Positions 46,531-58,800 of a stretch of 64,000 bases of DNA are shown in pieces. Each line of letters starts with the position of its first letter. Position 1 is the stretch's first letter. The notes beneath the pieces are model-generated. The model saw only the letters and a program-made list of their open reading frames with translations, had not been told where the DNA came from and searched no databases. The DNA comes from Membranipora membranacea. Lineage: Eukaryota; Bryozoa; Gymnolaemata; Cheilostomatida; Membraniporidae. The position numbers were made by a program, and so were the translations under genes. The stretch spans positions 14,386,001-14,450,000 of the forward strand of contig OU612068.1 in the NCBI GenBank assembly GCA_914767715.1, read 5' to 3'.

Positions 46531-48488
46531 ATCCTCAGAATCTATTCCATGATGCTGGTTCTGGTCACTGATAAATCCCTCCAGCTTTAAGCAATTATTG
46601 TGTCCAATGAAACTGAAATACACAGAAAGGCAATGTAATGTCACTCACTGCACTGACTGCGCAAAAACAATCCTTCTCAAGGCTGATCTATTATTAGTCA
46701 TTAAATTTGAAGTATACTACAGCAGTGGCCCTAGATTAAGATAGACCAAAGATCCATGGGAACTGCAGCAGTCCTATACAAAGATCAATCAATCAATGAA
46801 TTTTCTTTCACAAACAAATCATTTGACTTACTCACTTATCTCCTTTATCCACTTTTTGTGATCTCCTCAACTTTTCCTTTCAAACTTGATGATGTGAGCA
46901 AGTAGTAGTCACGTAGTGAATTACTCACTGCTAAGTCACAGTGAGAGTGGGTCTCACTGTCAAAAGTTAATTTGATATCTCAATCCACAGATTGCCTGAG
47001 GTAGATAGCAGGCACAGTGAAAGGAGCAAGTACTTTTGAAATGAACATGAGAAATTTGGTCATTAGACTCATGAAGACATGTTATAGACCTGATGGCCTC
47101 AAGAAATCCTAGTAAAGTGTGGCCAACCTAGTTACATCAGCTCAGCTTCACAATGCCACACACATGCTATTCATTCCACACCAGTCAATTCTGGTTCCAG
47201 ATAGACATTGGCCTAGGATGATTTAGTACTTGGGTACTGTTACCTGTTGGCCCTCAATATATGTGGGGAAAACCCAGGCTATTTGCCAGTTTGCAACACA
47301 TTCATCCGCCAAAATGCAAATGTTAGGCTCAATTTCTTCCTCAATTTACTGCATAACATTGAATCTCAATGTAAAAGGTTGTAATTATCAACATTGAGAG
47401 TCAATATTTGATATGTAATAGTTTGAAAAAGTGGAATTCCATTTGAGGAAATGTGTGCGCATGAATGTAAAATAATAGACTATAATTTCAACATAGACAC
47501 TGAGACATGTCTTTAGTACTCCAAACCTATTGATGATCTCCAGCTTGGTTCAAGGTAATATGGAGTAGGAGGAATTGGAAATTCCAAATTTGGCAACTGA
47601 ACTGGATGGGACCAGAAATACTGTCTCTCCTTCATTGTAGGGCACTTATGGTGCCAGCTGTGCTGAGGTAAAGCTACCTTAACAAATAGTTGTATAAATT
47701 TGCCTTAACTAAATATTCCCATTTAATCTGTACTGTAACATGTGATCTTTAAACAATTTAGTACTTTCCTACTATTCATTATCAAGCCACTCTCTCTGCA
47801 TTTAGTACTAGTACATGAAGCCCTCCCAAGTAAAATTCCCCATAGTCACCAGTACTCCTCTTCCTCAAAAGTACACCAATGAACTGGTTTGGGTCATTTG
47901 CTTCACAGACTTGAAATTGTAGCAAAATTTATAGCTAGCTAAGCATAAATTTACTCAACCTTATATTTATATTGTTCAATAACTCCAACCACGTCAGCTA
48001 GTGATTGGATTGAGGTTGAGGCAAGGCAACATTATACACCCCTAATCAAGCGAAACAAAAAGTTTTCTAGGTAATATGTACCCTGTTGTGCTAAAAACGT
48101 GTCCCGCGGTAAATAGCCATCCGCCGCACATCTCTGTAAAAGGGCCATCTGCTCGTGACAAACACCCACCCGGCAGTGCTAACTGGCCATCCATTTCTCC
48201 TTGTATCAATCTCAAAGTGTGACTGTCACGAATCCCCGAAATCCGGTGGATGCCAAATAGGCATCCGGCTGTCACTTGGATCCACTCAGATGGGATTGTT
48301 GACTCGATGGTTGGTGTCTACAACCCATCCTCCACTGTTACAAACACATCCGCTTCGCTCAACCTTCTACATGACATGCTCATTTTATTTTAAACAGTTC
48401 TAGAGGTATGTCACATGTCAGCCCAGGAAGGAATTTGAGTTTTACTTTACCAGAATAGTCGTATAGGTTTCTACATATTAAGAGTAGA
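46531..48488. other. Shared upstream region of SLC25A38 (-) and 7TM gene (+)
   Basis: No coding exon recognised. Around 48100-48300 and 48630-48700 the motif GCCATCxGxxGG recurs in degenerate form, perhaps a decayed minisatellite. Both promoters should lie here. Confidence 0.45.
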
Positions 48489-51400
48489 ATGGCCGCTCAC
48501 TCAGATATTCCCAGCAGGGATTTGTTTCCGTAAGTGTGACATATTTGTTGTCTGCAACTGTCAAACAGCTGAAACTATGAAAATAAGGTTACTATACAAT
48601 GTTGGATTTCAATGTTTGTGCTCCCAAGAAGCCATCAGCTGGGATAAATGGCCAATCGGTATTTGGTATATCTACCCTGTACTCCGAATAGCCATCAGGT
48701 GGATAATTAGTTAATGAGCATTATCAAAATGGTCAACAAACTGTCACAATTTTATTTAATTGTAAGAAATAATATCTAGTTATATCCCAAATACAGAAAC
48801 CGTAAATAATAATGAAATTAGACATGATATGTTATGTGTTAGATCTTCAGATTGATCGAAGGCTTTATGGGCACGTGAGTGTGGGTCCCCTGCTTCCTAA
48901 GTTATAATCCTAAGTCTAATTGGCCAACAAATAACAGAAACATTTACATTTGAATACCTGTTTATTTGTAGTGGAGCAAGTAATGGAGTTGACTTTCAAA
49001 ACAGTATTCTTCACTCTCATCACTATAAGCAGTCTTCTCACATACCCCGAACCTTGTACAATGTGATGTGTACAGTCTTCCAGGTACCTGTATCTGAGAA
49101 TGATAGGTAAGACGCTCTAATGTCACATTGTTGCTAACGTCACATTGCTGCTAATGTCACCGTGTCGCTAATGTCACAATGTCGCTAGTGTCACAATGAG
49201 CTGATGTCACAAAGTTAAATCCCTAAGGAGTCTAAGTGATTTTCTTTATTCTTCAAATTTTTACACATTTCTTGCTCGGGATCGTATCTAAATAATTCAG
49301 CCAATACAGACAGCTTGCAAAACAGTAACATGTGTGTTTCAACCCTCAGCTCTTCAAATTTTGATTGAGGTTATACCTTTATATGAACGATCCTTCAAGC
49401 TGCATTGTTTTTTATTGTTTTCAGATGCATCGTGGGGAAGATAGTTCTTGGCTTCATAGTTCTCATATCTACAGTTTATGGAGGACTCGATATACTTTTT
49501 ACAATATATGATATTAAAAGTGAGAAGACAAAACAAACTGTCACCACAGGATTGTTCAATATATTTATTACTGTACTATGGTAAGTTTCTCTTTATATAT
49601 TGGAAGATGTGAAATGAGCGTGTCCACCTTTTACTATTGGACAGTTACAGAGTCATGATGTTTTGTACATGAGTAGGAGATGGATGAGTTTGTTAGTGTA
49701 GTGCACTTCCTTGAGCCCAAAATTTTCGAGGTCTGTAATTTTCTTACTGTTGGTGTTGACTGCTTTGCTTCGATCTGTTTGCAATTGTGAGACATTTTGG
49801 CATTATTGCAACCATGCTATCCATGGGGACCTGAAATGGTAGATCATTCCAATGGACTTTGCAAATATCCCTAAGGTTTCTTTGTTTATCTTTGGTAATC
49901 AGATCTACTCTTTGCCTTTTCAGAAAGTAGATCAATTTGAGGTGCTAGAACAATCGATAAATTCTCTTGCAATGAAAACAAATGTCCCAGTCGTCTTAAT
50001 TCCCCAACCTTTTATTATAGGTGTGCTCTTGGTATATATGCACACAGACTGGGAAAACGAATAATGAAAAGTACCTCATTCGTTAACAGCCTTCGTCTAC
50101 ATTCCAAAACTGTGTTCAAGATCCCAGCTATTATACTTCTGATGATTTTATCCTTAGCAGTTGTATCCATTAGCAGTTACGGGTGAGTAGGTCACTAAAA
50201 GCAGAGATTATAAATACTTTGCTAAAAGCATTGCTAGTTATTATGAGTTACTTATTACGTTATGTTTTCTGTTTGTGTAACTGTCTATGCCACCTACTTC
50301 CACTATCTAGGCTGGCTTTGTATCATGGTATATAACTATAAGCACAGGTTTATCTTATCTGTTATATCTATTGATTGGACTTCTTTCTATGTGCCGTACT
50401 TCTACTGATTGGTATGGTTATACAACTCCTGACCATCAGACTCTGACAGCTGTTCAAAATATCAATTTGTTTTACACTGGAATGAGTCCCAGACAGTGCT
50501 TTGCTGCTAAAGCCATCAATTTTTAAAGTACTTTATGTAAATGGTTGTGTGGATATTAGTGGCTTGAGAATGACCATCTAGAGAGAGGCAAAGATATAAA
50601 ATATTGGTGCACTTTGATCAACAACGAAAATCAAGCCATGTTTTAAAATCTATAAAATGGCTGTATGTTTTCTTATTGTAACCTTTCTTGTGACTGATAA
50701 ATATTCATATCAGTGATCTTACTCCCACATTGACATCAAAACTACACTTTTAACGTGTGTATCTCTGATCGTTGGAGTCAATTTAGTGTCAGTACCTAAC
50801 ATGTACCTGCCCCTAATTTATTAAATTAAACATGGGTTGTCATACCAAATTCCTTGCGATGGTACATTCAGCCATTGTGAATTAGTTCACTCTCTATCGA
50901 ACAGCGATATATATGCAATAGTCACGTCATCAGTGTGTCCCACTTCCCATCTCATTCATATTTTTCACTATCACAGGGCATTCAAATTCTACTGGAGTAT
51001 GTCAAACTGCACCAAGATAGAGCTGCCAGCACCGGTCTGTCGTATACTTTATGTGTCTCGGCTTATTCAGAATGCTGCCGTAGTAATGTTTAACTGCTGC
51101 GTCGCTGGAGCTGTTATGTCCATATGTAGAACTCATACTATCGGTATGTTAGTTGTCTTATGACACCATATATATTGCTGTGTACATAGTCGCTGTTAGT
51201 CTGTTCATACTAAATCTAGTTGGTAATGTTTAATGAAATTTCGTTTTTATTCAGCTTTCCAGTTGTTACTCAAAATCAAGTGAAATATTTATTAATGTAG
51301 ATTGTTAGTTTCCATCTTATATGGTAGGCCAGTTTTGTGCTCTTGTTTTGATCTACCTACTGTGCTGGTTTTAATTTCAAGTGACAAAACAGATTGGCAA

Positions 51401-54400
51401 AGGGATTATTTGTTATCACGGTGTTTGCACGGTCAAGCATATACAAGCAACCAATGCCTGACCTTCACAATATTACTCAGTTACAATGGGCAATGCTCCT
51501 AAATGAAGAAACTGAACTTCAATCAATCAATATTTTGTCAAAAGTAATTGAAAAACTGTTTTGCCAGTTGTAAAACTGGAAAAATCTGGTCTCTAGGATG
51601 TGGGAATCCTTTATTGGGATAACCCTTATTTGGAAATTCCATATTTGGAAAGTAAGCGACATAAATATTTCATCGACCAGATCATGTCATAGACATTTGC
51701 CCATTAAGTGAAAGGGAACTTGAAGATTTTGATATTGCTACCCTGGCCGCCGGTTGTTGTTCACTCGAACTTTTCCAGCCAGTAAGCTCACCAGAATGAC
51801 TGACTTGAGCCTTTACTGATTGTGATTATTGGAATAAAAATATTTTTTCATGGACGGTCTTAACAAATCGAGCTAATAAAATTGGTCCCAAATTCATTTT
51901 CAGGTGTGAGGCGCTTCATTAGAGCTTTAGAGAGTGATGGACAGACTTGTGAGATGAAACATAGACAAAGATTTCAAAAGATGCAGTTTGCCGCTTCACA
52001 CAATCTCAGCGGTGAGTATATTGCTTAGCTGTTTAATCACATGTATTCTCGGTATAAACAACTTATAATGTTTATAGCTGTATTTATGTCTTTGATGATA
52101 TTGCAATTTCCTGTATTGTACACTTTCTTTTACAAACATTGTATTATATTCCTCTGTGCCTGTACTTGATGTCTGTTCCTTCCCTATCGATACATTGACC
52201 ACCTAATTGGTTTTCTGTTGGTGATATTTTGAGGTATCAACTAGCCCGAAAGTGATGAGTTCAAGTCCTCAAACTCTCCTGGGTTGCTGGTAGTAGCGAT
52301 TAATTAATCATCCAGAGACAGTTAGGTAAAAAAAGTTATGTATGAGTAACAGTTGGTTTTTTTCCAAATCACTGTCAGCTGTCAGTACATTATCACATGC
52401 CGCAAAAGATGACACCGCTTCTTTTTTATCAACCCAAATTTCACCAAACTTTCTGGCTTTGGAAACAGGCCCATTAAATGGTAAATATAAATTGTAAGGG
52501 ATAGTTGTAAGAATAATTATGTCTGTCTGTTCACAGCTCAATCATAGTACACATTTTAACAGGTTATTAGTTATGTACTGATGGGATGGGATATTACTGC
52601 AACACCTAGTTAGGTACACGTAGAACTTTCAAATGATAACCAACTTTTCCTGAATACAGATTGCATTTGCATCATAGATTAGATATTATTATGATTACAA
52701 TAAAATTCTGTCTGAAGTAAATATACTTTCGTAACTGTTGCTTATGAATGAAGGAAGTTAATTTTTATGGCAATCTTTTTGTAGTCAACGTACACAGTAA
52801 GTGTAAATATAGAACCAAAATAACCTTGGCAATCCATGTAAATTGGTTTCCAATCTACCCAATTCCTCGTTGAATGTTACGCTTTCCATTAAACCATGCT
52901 GTAAATGTATTAATTCCATTATCCATTCATGTTTCACGGCAACCTTTGTAATATAATGTGCTTCCTCCCACCACCTGGCATGACTAGCCCTTTAGTGATT
53001 GCTTTGTGTTCCCTGATCAGCCAAAACAAGTATTTAAATCTTTGGCAAAACTGACTGTAACATATACTTCCTGGTCTAACCAGCAGGCCAGCCACCTAGA
53101 TGAAATCTGTTAGTTTGTGTGTAAGCTCCACTATCAAAGATTTACTTCAGATTAACTTTCTCCTCAATTTCAGAAATGTATCTACCGGAGGAATGCTACA
53201 AAGCTGAGGATTCTGATGAGACTGACAGTATTGATGAGCGGGACGATGACCGGGACACCCTTCTCCGTACATACATACCTTCCAGTAGAACCGAGGCTGC
53301 TGTCAGCAGCACTACTGACCCAGGTCAGCACCCAGCTATGAACAGCCGTACAGGAAAGCTGAGACCCAGTCTTAGACCTGGCGCTCCGCCAGCCAGAAAT
53401 GGGCACATCCTCAGTAAAGATGATATTCTCTTCTCATACTGGAAACTGGCGGTGAGATATTCCTGTTATCAGCCTAGACCTAATCATTTCAAAAAAAATT
53501 GGTATTAGCCTACTATATCTTAGATCAGGCCTTCGGCATGTCAGTAGAGGGGGGCAATTCCAACATTGGCAAAATGGATCAAACTTGATGTAATTAATTC
53601 TTTGGTTATATAATGCAATTGAAGCACTGGCCTGCCTTGAGAAGATTTGTTGGTGAGGGACCTTGTTAAGCGGATTGTGTTGCTTTTTCAGTAAATATGC
53701 ACCTTGTCATTGGCTATTGGTCAGTGTCAAGAAATCACACCATAAAATACTTCCGTGCTATAGAAATGTTATGAGTCCAAAGACTAGTATACAAGTCTAT
53801 ATAATATAATACAAGTCTATATATATATAGTATAAGGTAAAGGTAAAGAGTATACAAATTTGAAGACTCTCTCTCTGATTATTAGACGAGCCATTTTGTC
53901 TTCTTCACAGAGCCGTATGAGAATGACATCACAGGTGTTACAGCGCTGGACTGCCTCGTGGATATCGTTCACTCTGCTCTGGTTACTTAAGTGGATCTTA
54001 CTATGGCTCAGCCACCCCACCGAATATTTAGAGATCGCTCAGTTTATCATTCCCCTTGTCATGATTATTATCATCTGCTCCGGCTATAGTGAAGCCAATG
54101 GGGAAACTGCCAGGATTATTTGGGTAAGTTGAACAAGGAAATCTTTAGGATGAGAATCCCATTTCGCATGAAAGATTTTGTGAAAGGTTTTTCAGAATCA
54201 TGAGAAAACAACCTTATTATATATGTGCCCTCACCTTTTCTTTGATATTTTTGTTTGGAGTTGCCTACCAAATGATCAAGGTAGCATGACTCGAAACAAC
54301 AATGTTGGGATTACGGTTTTCTGTAATAAACTCAAATAAGATCAGTACCCCATACTTGCTACACTATGGAGACATAAATTATACAGCAATTGAGGCCAAA

Positions 54401-54753
54401 TTAAAATTATACAAACTTGTTTATGGAGCTTGATATGACTCTTTTTCTAATTCACTTTGTATTCCACTCTTCCGCTATTGGATAGCGTAAACCCAGAACA
54501 CAATATAAATGTTACTCCAAATATATATTATGATCGTAGACATATTATTTCTTTCCTCCAATTACAGAGTATAACTCCGCTACAAGACAGACTTGACTTG
54601 ATTAGATCTCTGCCTAACATTCAGATAGGGATGACTTTATATAATGCGAGGATAGAGTACAGCAGCATACTGACAGTGCTGGCGGCCATCGGTCTAGCAT
54701 TGTCAAGTAGAATGATTCTAGACGAGTTCCTTCCGCCCAGCCCTCATTCCTAA
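48489..54753 (+). CDS. Unrecognised membrane protein with about seven spans, possibly gustatory-receptor-like
   Basis: Exons: 48489-48529, 48972-49106, 49425-49580, 50021-50182, 50977-51143, 51904-52011, 53174-53451, 53911-54123, 54568-54753; 481 residues, all phases agree, start MAAHSDIPSRDLFP. No signal peptide. Hydrophobic spans: about 61-83 (GKIVLGFIVLISTVYGGLDI), 98-118 (LFNIFITVLWCALG), 143-164 (AIILLMILSLAVVSISSYG), 190-214 (AAVVMFNCCVAGAVM), 355-375 (FTLLWLLKWILLWL), 385-405 (FIIPLVMIIIICSGY), 450-470 (SILTVLAAIGLALSS). Between spans 4 and 5 is a long hydrophilic loop with an acidic patch (DSDETDSIDERDDDRD). The long loop 4-5, the short tail and two phase-0 introns near the 3' end resemble gustatory-receptor-like proteins, but no decisive motif is seen. 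The family assignment is inference only; the gene model is sound. Confidence 0.8.
49115..49215 (+). repeat. 17-bp minisatellite next to a splice donor
   Basis: Six degenerate copies of GCTAATGTCACATTGTC begin 8 bases after the exon 2 donor of the 7TM gene (GT at 49107). Copies differ by a few bases each. Confidence 0.85.
50755..50925. repeat. Diverged copy of the GTGTATCTCTGATC family
   Basis: GTGTGTATCTCTGATCGTTGG, then CCTAACATGTACCTGCCCC and CCAAATTCCTTGCGATG, match 23798-23945. The right terminus is decayed. Intron 4 of the 7TM gene. Confidence 0.65.
53530..53593. repeat. Foldback element, copy 5 (half)
   Basis: GGCAATTCCAACATTGGCAA followed by AATGGATCAAACTTGATG matches the right arm of the copy at 2608-2712; the left arm is missing. 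Confidence 0.6.
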
Positions 54754-55891
54754 ACAAGTCACAACTGTTTTAAATCAGTCTTGACATTCCTCAGCAAGAA
54801 CTAGCTGATTTAACTGGACTTTATTATCTGCAAACAAAATGAAATAACTGAACGTGCCTTATGATCTGAGCCGAATTGGGAACTTGCGGGCGCATGGATG
54901 TGAGTCAATGCTACGAATACTTTTTTTGTGACCAGTTGAAAAAATTAAATAGGTAGTAACTGTAATTATCCATCCTCCTATTAAAGCGGTATTCCACTTC
55001 TATCAGCAAAAGTATCATATCTTATCTTACTATACTACGCATTTTAATATACCAAGGAGTTTTACTTCTTGAATATACCTCGTCATAATATTTTACTATC
55101 ATATCATAGAAAACCTGATTTTCTCTTGTCTTTTGATGCAGGCTAAAACGACAAGGCTTCCATTTTATCTAGCTCTGCAGTTGTTTTTCTGGTTTTACCC
55201 ATTAACATAAAATAATATTATGTTTTATATTTAGTGAGCAAGGTAGTTCAAATCCCTTCCACCAAGTTCCAACTAGAACAGAGCCCATAAATTTCCTAAC
55301 TTAATTAGGAATAACGCTTAGTAGGAGTACTACTGAATATTCTTTGTCCTGGATCATTTTTGTATGTATTTGTGTGATGGATGTATGTATTACTTAGATG
55401 ATACTACCGACTCCTCTTCAGTAAAGAGTATACAACTCTTATAGAAAGCTTTACTAAGCCTTGTCACTCAGCTGACAAGGCTTTACTTACTTAAATACTC
55501 CCCTTTTTCACTCCATTTGCGGTGCTTACATTGCAATCATATTATGATCGTATGTATTGTTTTTTTTATCTGGTTCTAATTTTCATCCTATTTAATTCAA
55601 TTTTTTTCATAACCTATCATCATCTGGTTTATATTATGGTATTCTCACTTTTACAGGGTGGTGGATTAGCAGCGAAATTAATATAATTTAATGTTTTATT
55701 TAGTAAAGAGAATAATAAATGCAATAACTTGGAAAATGAGTAAAAAAAAATTACTTAGACGGCTTAGTGCAATATGTTTTAAAAATGTATGCAGGATAGC
55801 TTTATGCATTAAATGCATTATGCTATCCAGTAAACAAGCTTGATTCAGGTAAGCTTGTGAATGCTGCTGTTGTGCAAGCAGAAGTGTCAGA
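54754..55891. other. Convergent spacer 7TM gene / SMC1, with two hairpins
   Basis: Two strong stem-loops lie here. At 55456-55483, AAGCCTTGTCA, loop CTCAGC, then TGACAAGGCTT: a perfect 11-bp stem. At 55794-55828, GGATAGC and GCTATCC flank a near-perfect stem. On the minus strand AATAAA (55695-55700) is a good poly(A) signal for SMC1. No gene seen. Confidence 0.65.
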
Positions 55892-58800
55892 TTATCGATT
55901 ATTTTTGCTCGGTGTTTTCTGTGAACTCTTTCTGTTGTTTTCCAGCATGTTATCAGGATAAGCCGTCAGATCGAGAGTGACAACCCTACTTTCTACACAA
56001 TCACCCTCCTGTCAAACAAAAATAAAACAATGTCATGTCTTTTTTAAATATGAAAATTGTAAGATACTTTGGCGTCAGCACCTTTCAATATTTGGTTACC
56101 AGAGAATAAAAATGAACTACAGTCTCTGGTTATACTATATAATTGGCAGGTATATGCTCACAAACATTAATCTTAAGATAACTTTCATCAATAACCTACC
56201 TGGCTACTTAAGCGCACAAATTACATATTTACTGACAGTGGATTGTTTCTCTATGAAAGTTGAACAAACAAACTTTTTTCGACACTCTTCGCATCATTTA
56301 GGAATGGATATGAAGATGTTATATAGATGAACTTACTGTTGGGTAGACGCCAATAAGAGCATCTACATGAGAGTAAAACTCCTCCTTCAGTGAGATAACA
56401 ATCAGCTGGAAATTATTCTCAGATTCCTCTCTCATGAATGCAGCAACCTGTAAACAAGAATGAGGGATAGGCTAAGAATTTGGTGTCTGTTGGGAGTTAT
56501 CCATTCACATTCCAAGGGAGCACAATTCACATGTATTAAAAACTCCTTGGGATCAGGTACATCAGGAAAGTATTTTGATGTTTATCTAAAAAAACCAACA
56601 AGAACGCTCTAGCATCAGATGAAAATATGAAATAGAATCAACTACCCATTATTCAAACTTCATAATTCAAAACGCCTGATATTCCAGTTGAATATATTCC
56701 ACACATTTTCAACAGTCCAAATTAAAACACAATTTGATAGTCAAGGTTTGACTAACATGATTGCAATGCATTGCAATTTTATACATGGTTCTTTTTAACT
56801 TTCCTACCTTGCCGATATTGGTGTTATCCAGAGCAGCATCAACCTCGTCAAGTACAAAGAATGGTGCAGGCTGGTAACTAAAATGATGATAACATAAAGA
56901 TGTTGTTAGATTAGTAAGGGTTCACGATAGACATCATGTATGTCTATGTGTAACTTAATAATCTTGTGCAATCAAGTGCGTCATTCTCAGTGTGCCAATT
57001 ACTAAATATAACATAGTAAAGGGAAGATTTATTAAACAAAGTTTCCCATGAGTAATTCTGCCAAGTTCGTATCTCACATCACTTTCCAAATCAAACTGTG
57101 AATAAAGTGGAGACGTTTTGTGATCTAACCGGCAGGACAGTATAATTCATTTACCTCCAGGACAATCCATAACCAAACCATACTTGTCAACAATGACTAT
57201 TCTCTTTACAAAAACATTGTGAAGAGTACCAACGGCCAAAATAAAGTGTCGTCGGCAGCGAGAATGCCTCGCTGTAGGACTGAGATGTCCTGGTTTTGCC
57301 TCATTTTCAGGTAGAGCTCTAGTCTAATTTTTCTTTTCAATTTATAACTTTGTTGTAACACACTTTTTACAATTATTTTCACTCCAGGGCATCAAACTGA
57401 TAGATGGCGGGAAAAATAAGGCCTATCCTATCCTGTCCTAATACAGACACAACTGACCTGTGCATGGCGAATAGTAGAGCTAGAGCAGCTACAGTCTTCT
57501 CTCCTCCTGACAGGTTATCCATAGGTCTGAATCGTTTACCAGGAGCCACACAGTTATAGTTTATACCCTCTAAGTACGGCTCCTCTACATTCTCAGGTCC
57601 CAGGAACGCCTGAGCACTCTGATTACGTGTCAAACTCTGTAAGGGGTCAATATAGGGAAACATTAAACCATAGCCACATGCCACATTAGTATATACAGTC
57701 TGTAGACCCATATTGATGATACCGGATACAAAATAATCGAATAACATCAAGGTTTCTCACAATATATCACAGGGTATCGAGACTATACATGAATGTGAGT
57801 TTTTTTAAAAATCTATATACATGCTAGACTAGAAGGAAGTTTTAAAGCTTTGGGGAGACTTTGATATTGTTATGGGTTACACATTTATATGCATGTAACC
57901 TTGCATAAATGCTTTATTCGCAAACATTGAGGGGAAAATTTCTCCAAATTTCTATATAGATTCCAACCCTGACAGGCAAAACCAAGTCAAGAGAGTTGAG
58001 TTGCATCAAGTATATATCAGTGGTTTATCTTTGTTGCTAAGTACAAGTGAATAAAGATACCTCGTTTACCGCTATTAATTGATACCCAGACATCTAAAAC
58101 ACATGGTATATATGGGCGGTATATCAATTAAATATCTGTGCTGCATACCTTGTAAATATCATCAATTCTATCGGACACCTTCTCAAAGCACTGATTGAAT
58201 TTATCAAATCTTTCTCGCCGAATCTTCTCAAATATTTGTTTGGTTTTCCGAGCTGACCTCTTAGCCCTTTCAAACTCGTCCGCAGTTTCTGCAAACTTTT
58301 CCTGCACTGTTTCCAGTCTGAAATACATTAATTAGAAAAATAGTTGTGATTCTGTCAAATGATTACCTTCCCAAACCGTAACAGATCAGGTAACAAAAGC
58401 CAACATAAGAGCCTGATACTGGTTTCAGTGGATATTGTTCTCAATATTTCATTTTAATGATGACACTCAAATTTTCTAATATTGTAAATCAGATCAATTA
58501 TAAACATTTACAATGTGTTCAGATCAGATCGATATCAATAAAGTGATGATGTGTACACTGTAGAAACGGTCACAGTAATGTTAGAAAGTAGAGCAAAGTT
58601 GACACAGGAAAACATTAAATAATAAGGATTGGTTTTATTTGTGTAATCAAGCTGTGCTTACTTTTCGAGAGCTCTCATATTCGGAGCAGCTATCCTCTGT
58701 ATATGTGATTCTAATTCTGTAATATCTTTACTGAGCTGATCATTGACCGTCTTCACTTCTTCTCCTCCATCCAGCTGTCAGAACAAGGTGTAAAAATCAA

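Noticed and set aside
49115-49215. CRISPR-like array
   Set aside because: Units are adjacent with no spacers; a minisatellite in an animal intron.
53176-53508. Stand-alone 110-residue protein starting MYLPEECYK
   Set aside because: It is exon 7 of the 7TM gene, preceded by an acceptor and in phase with exons on both sides.
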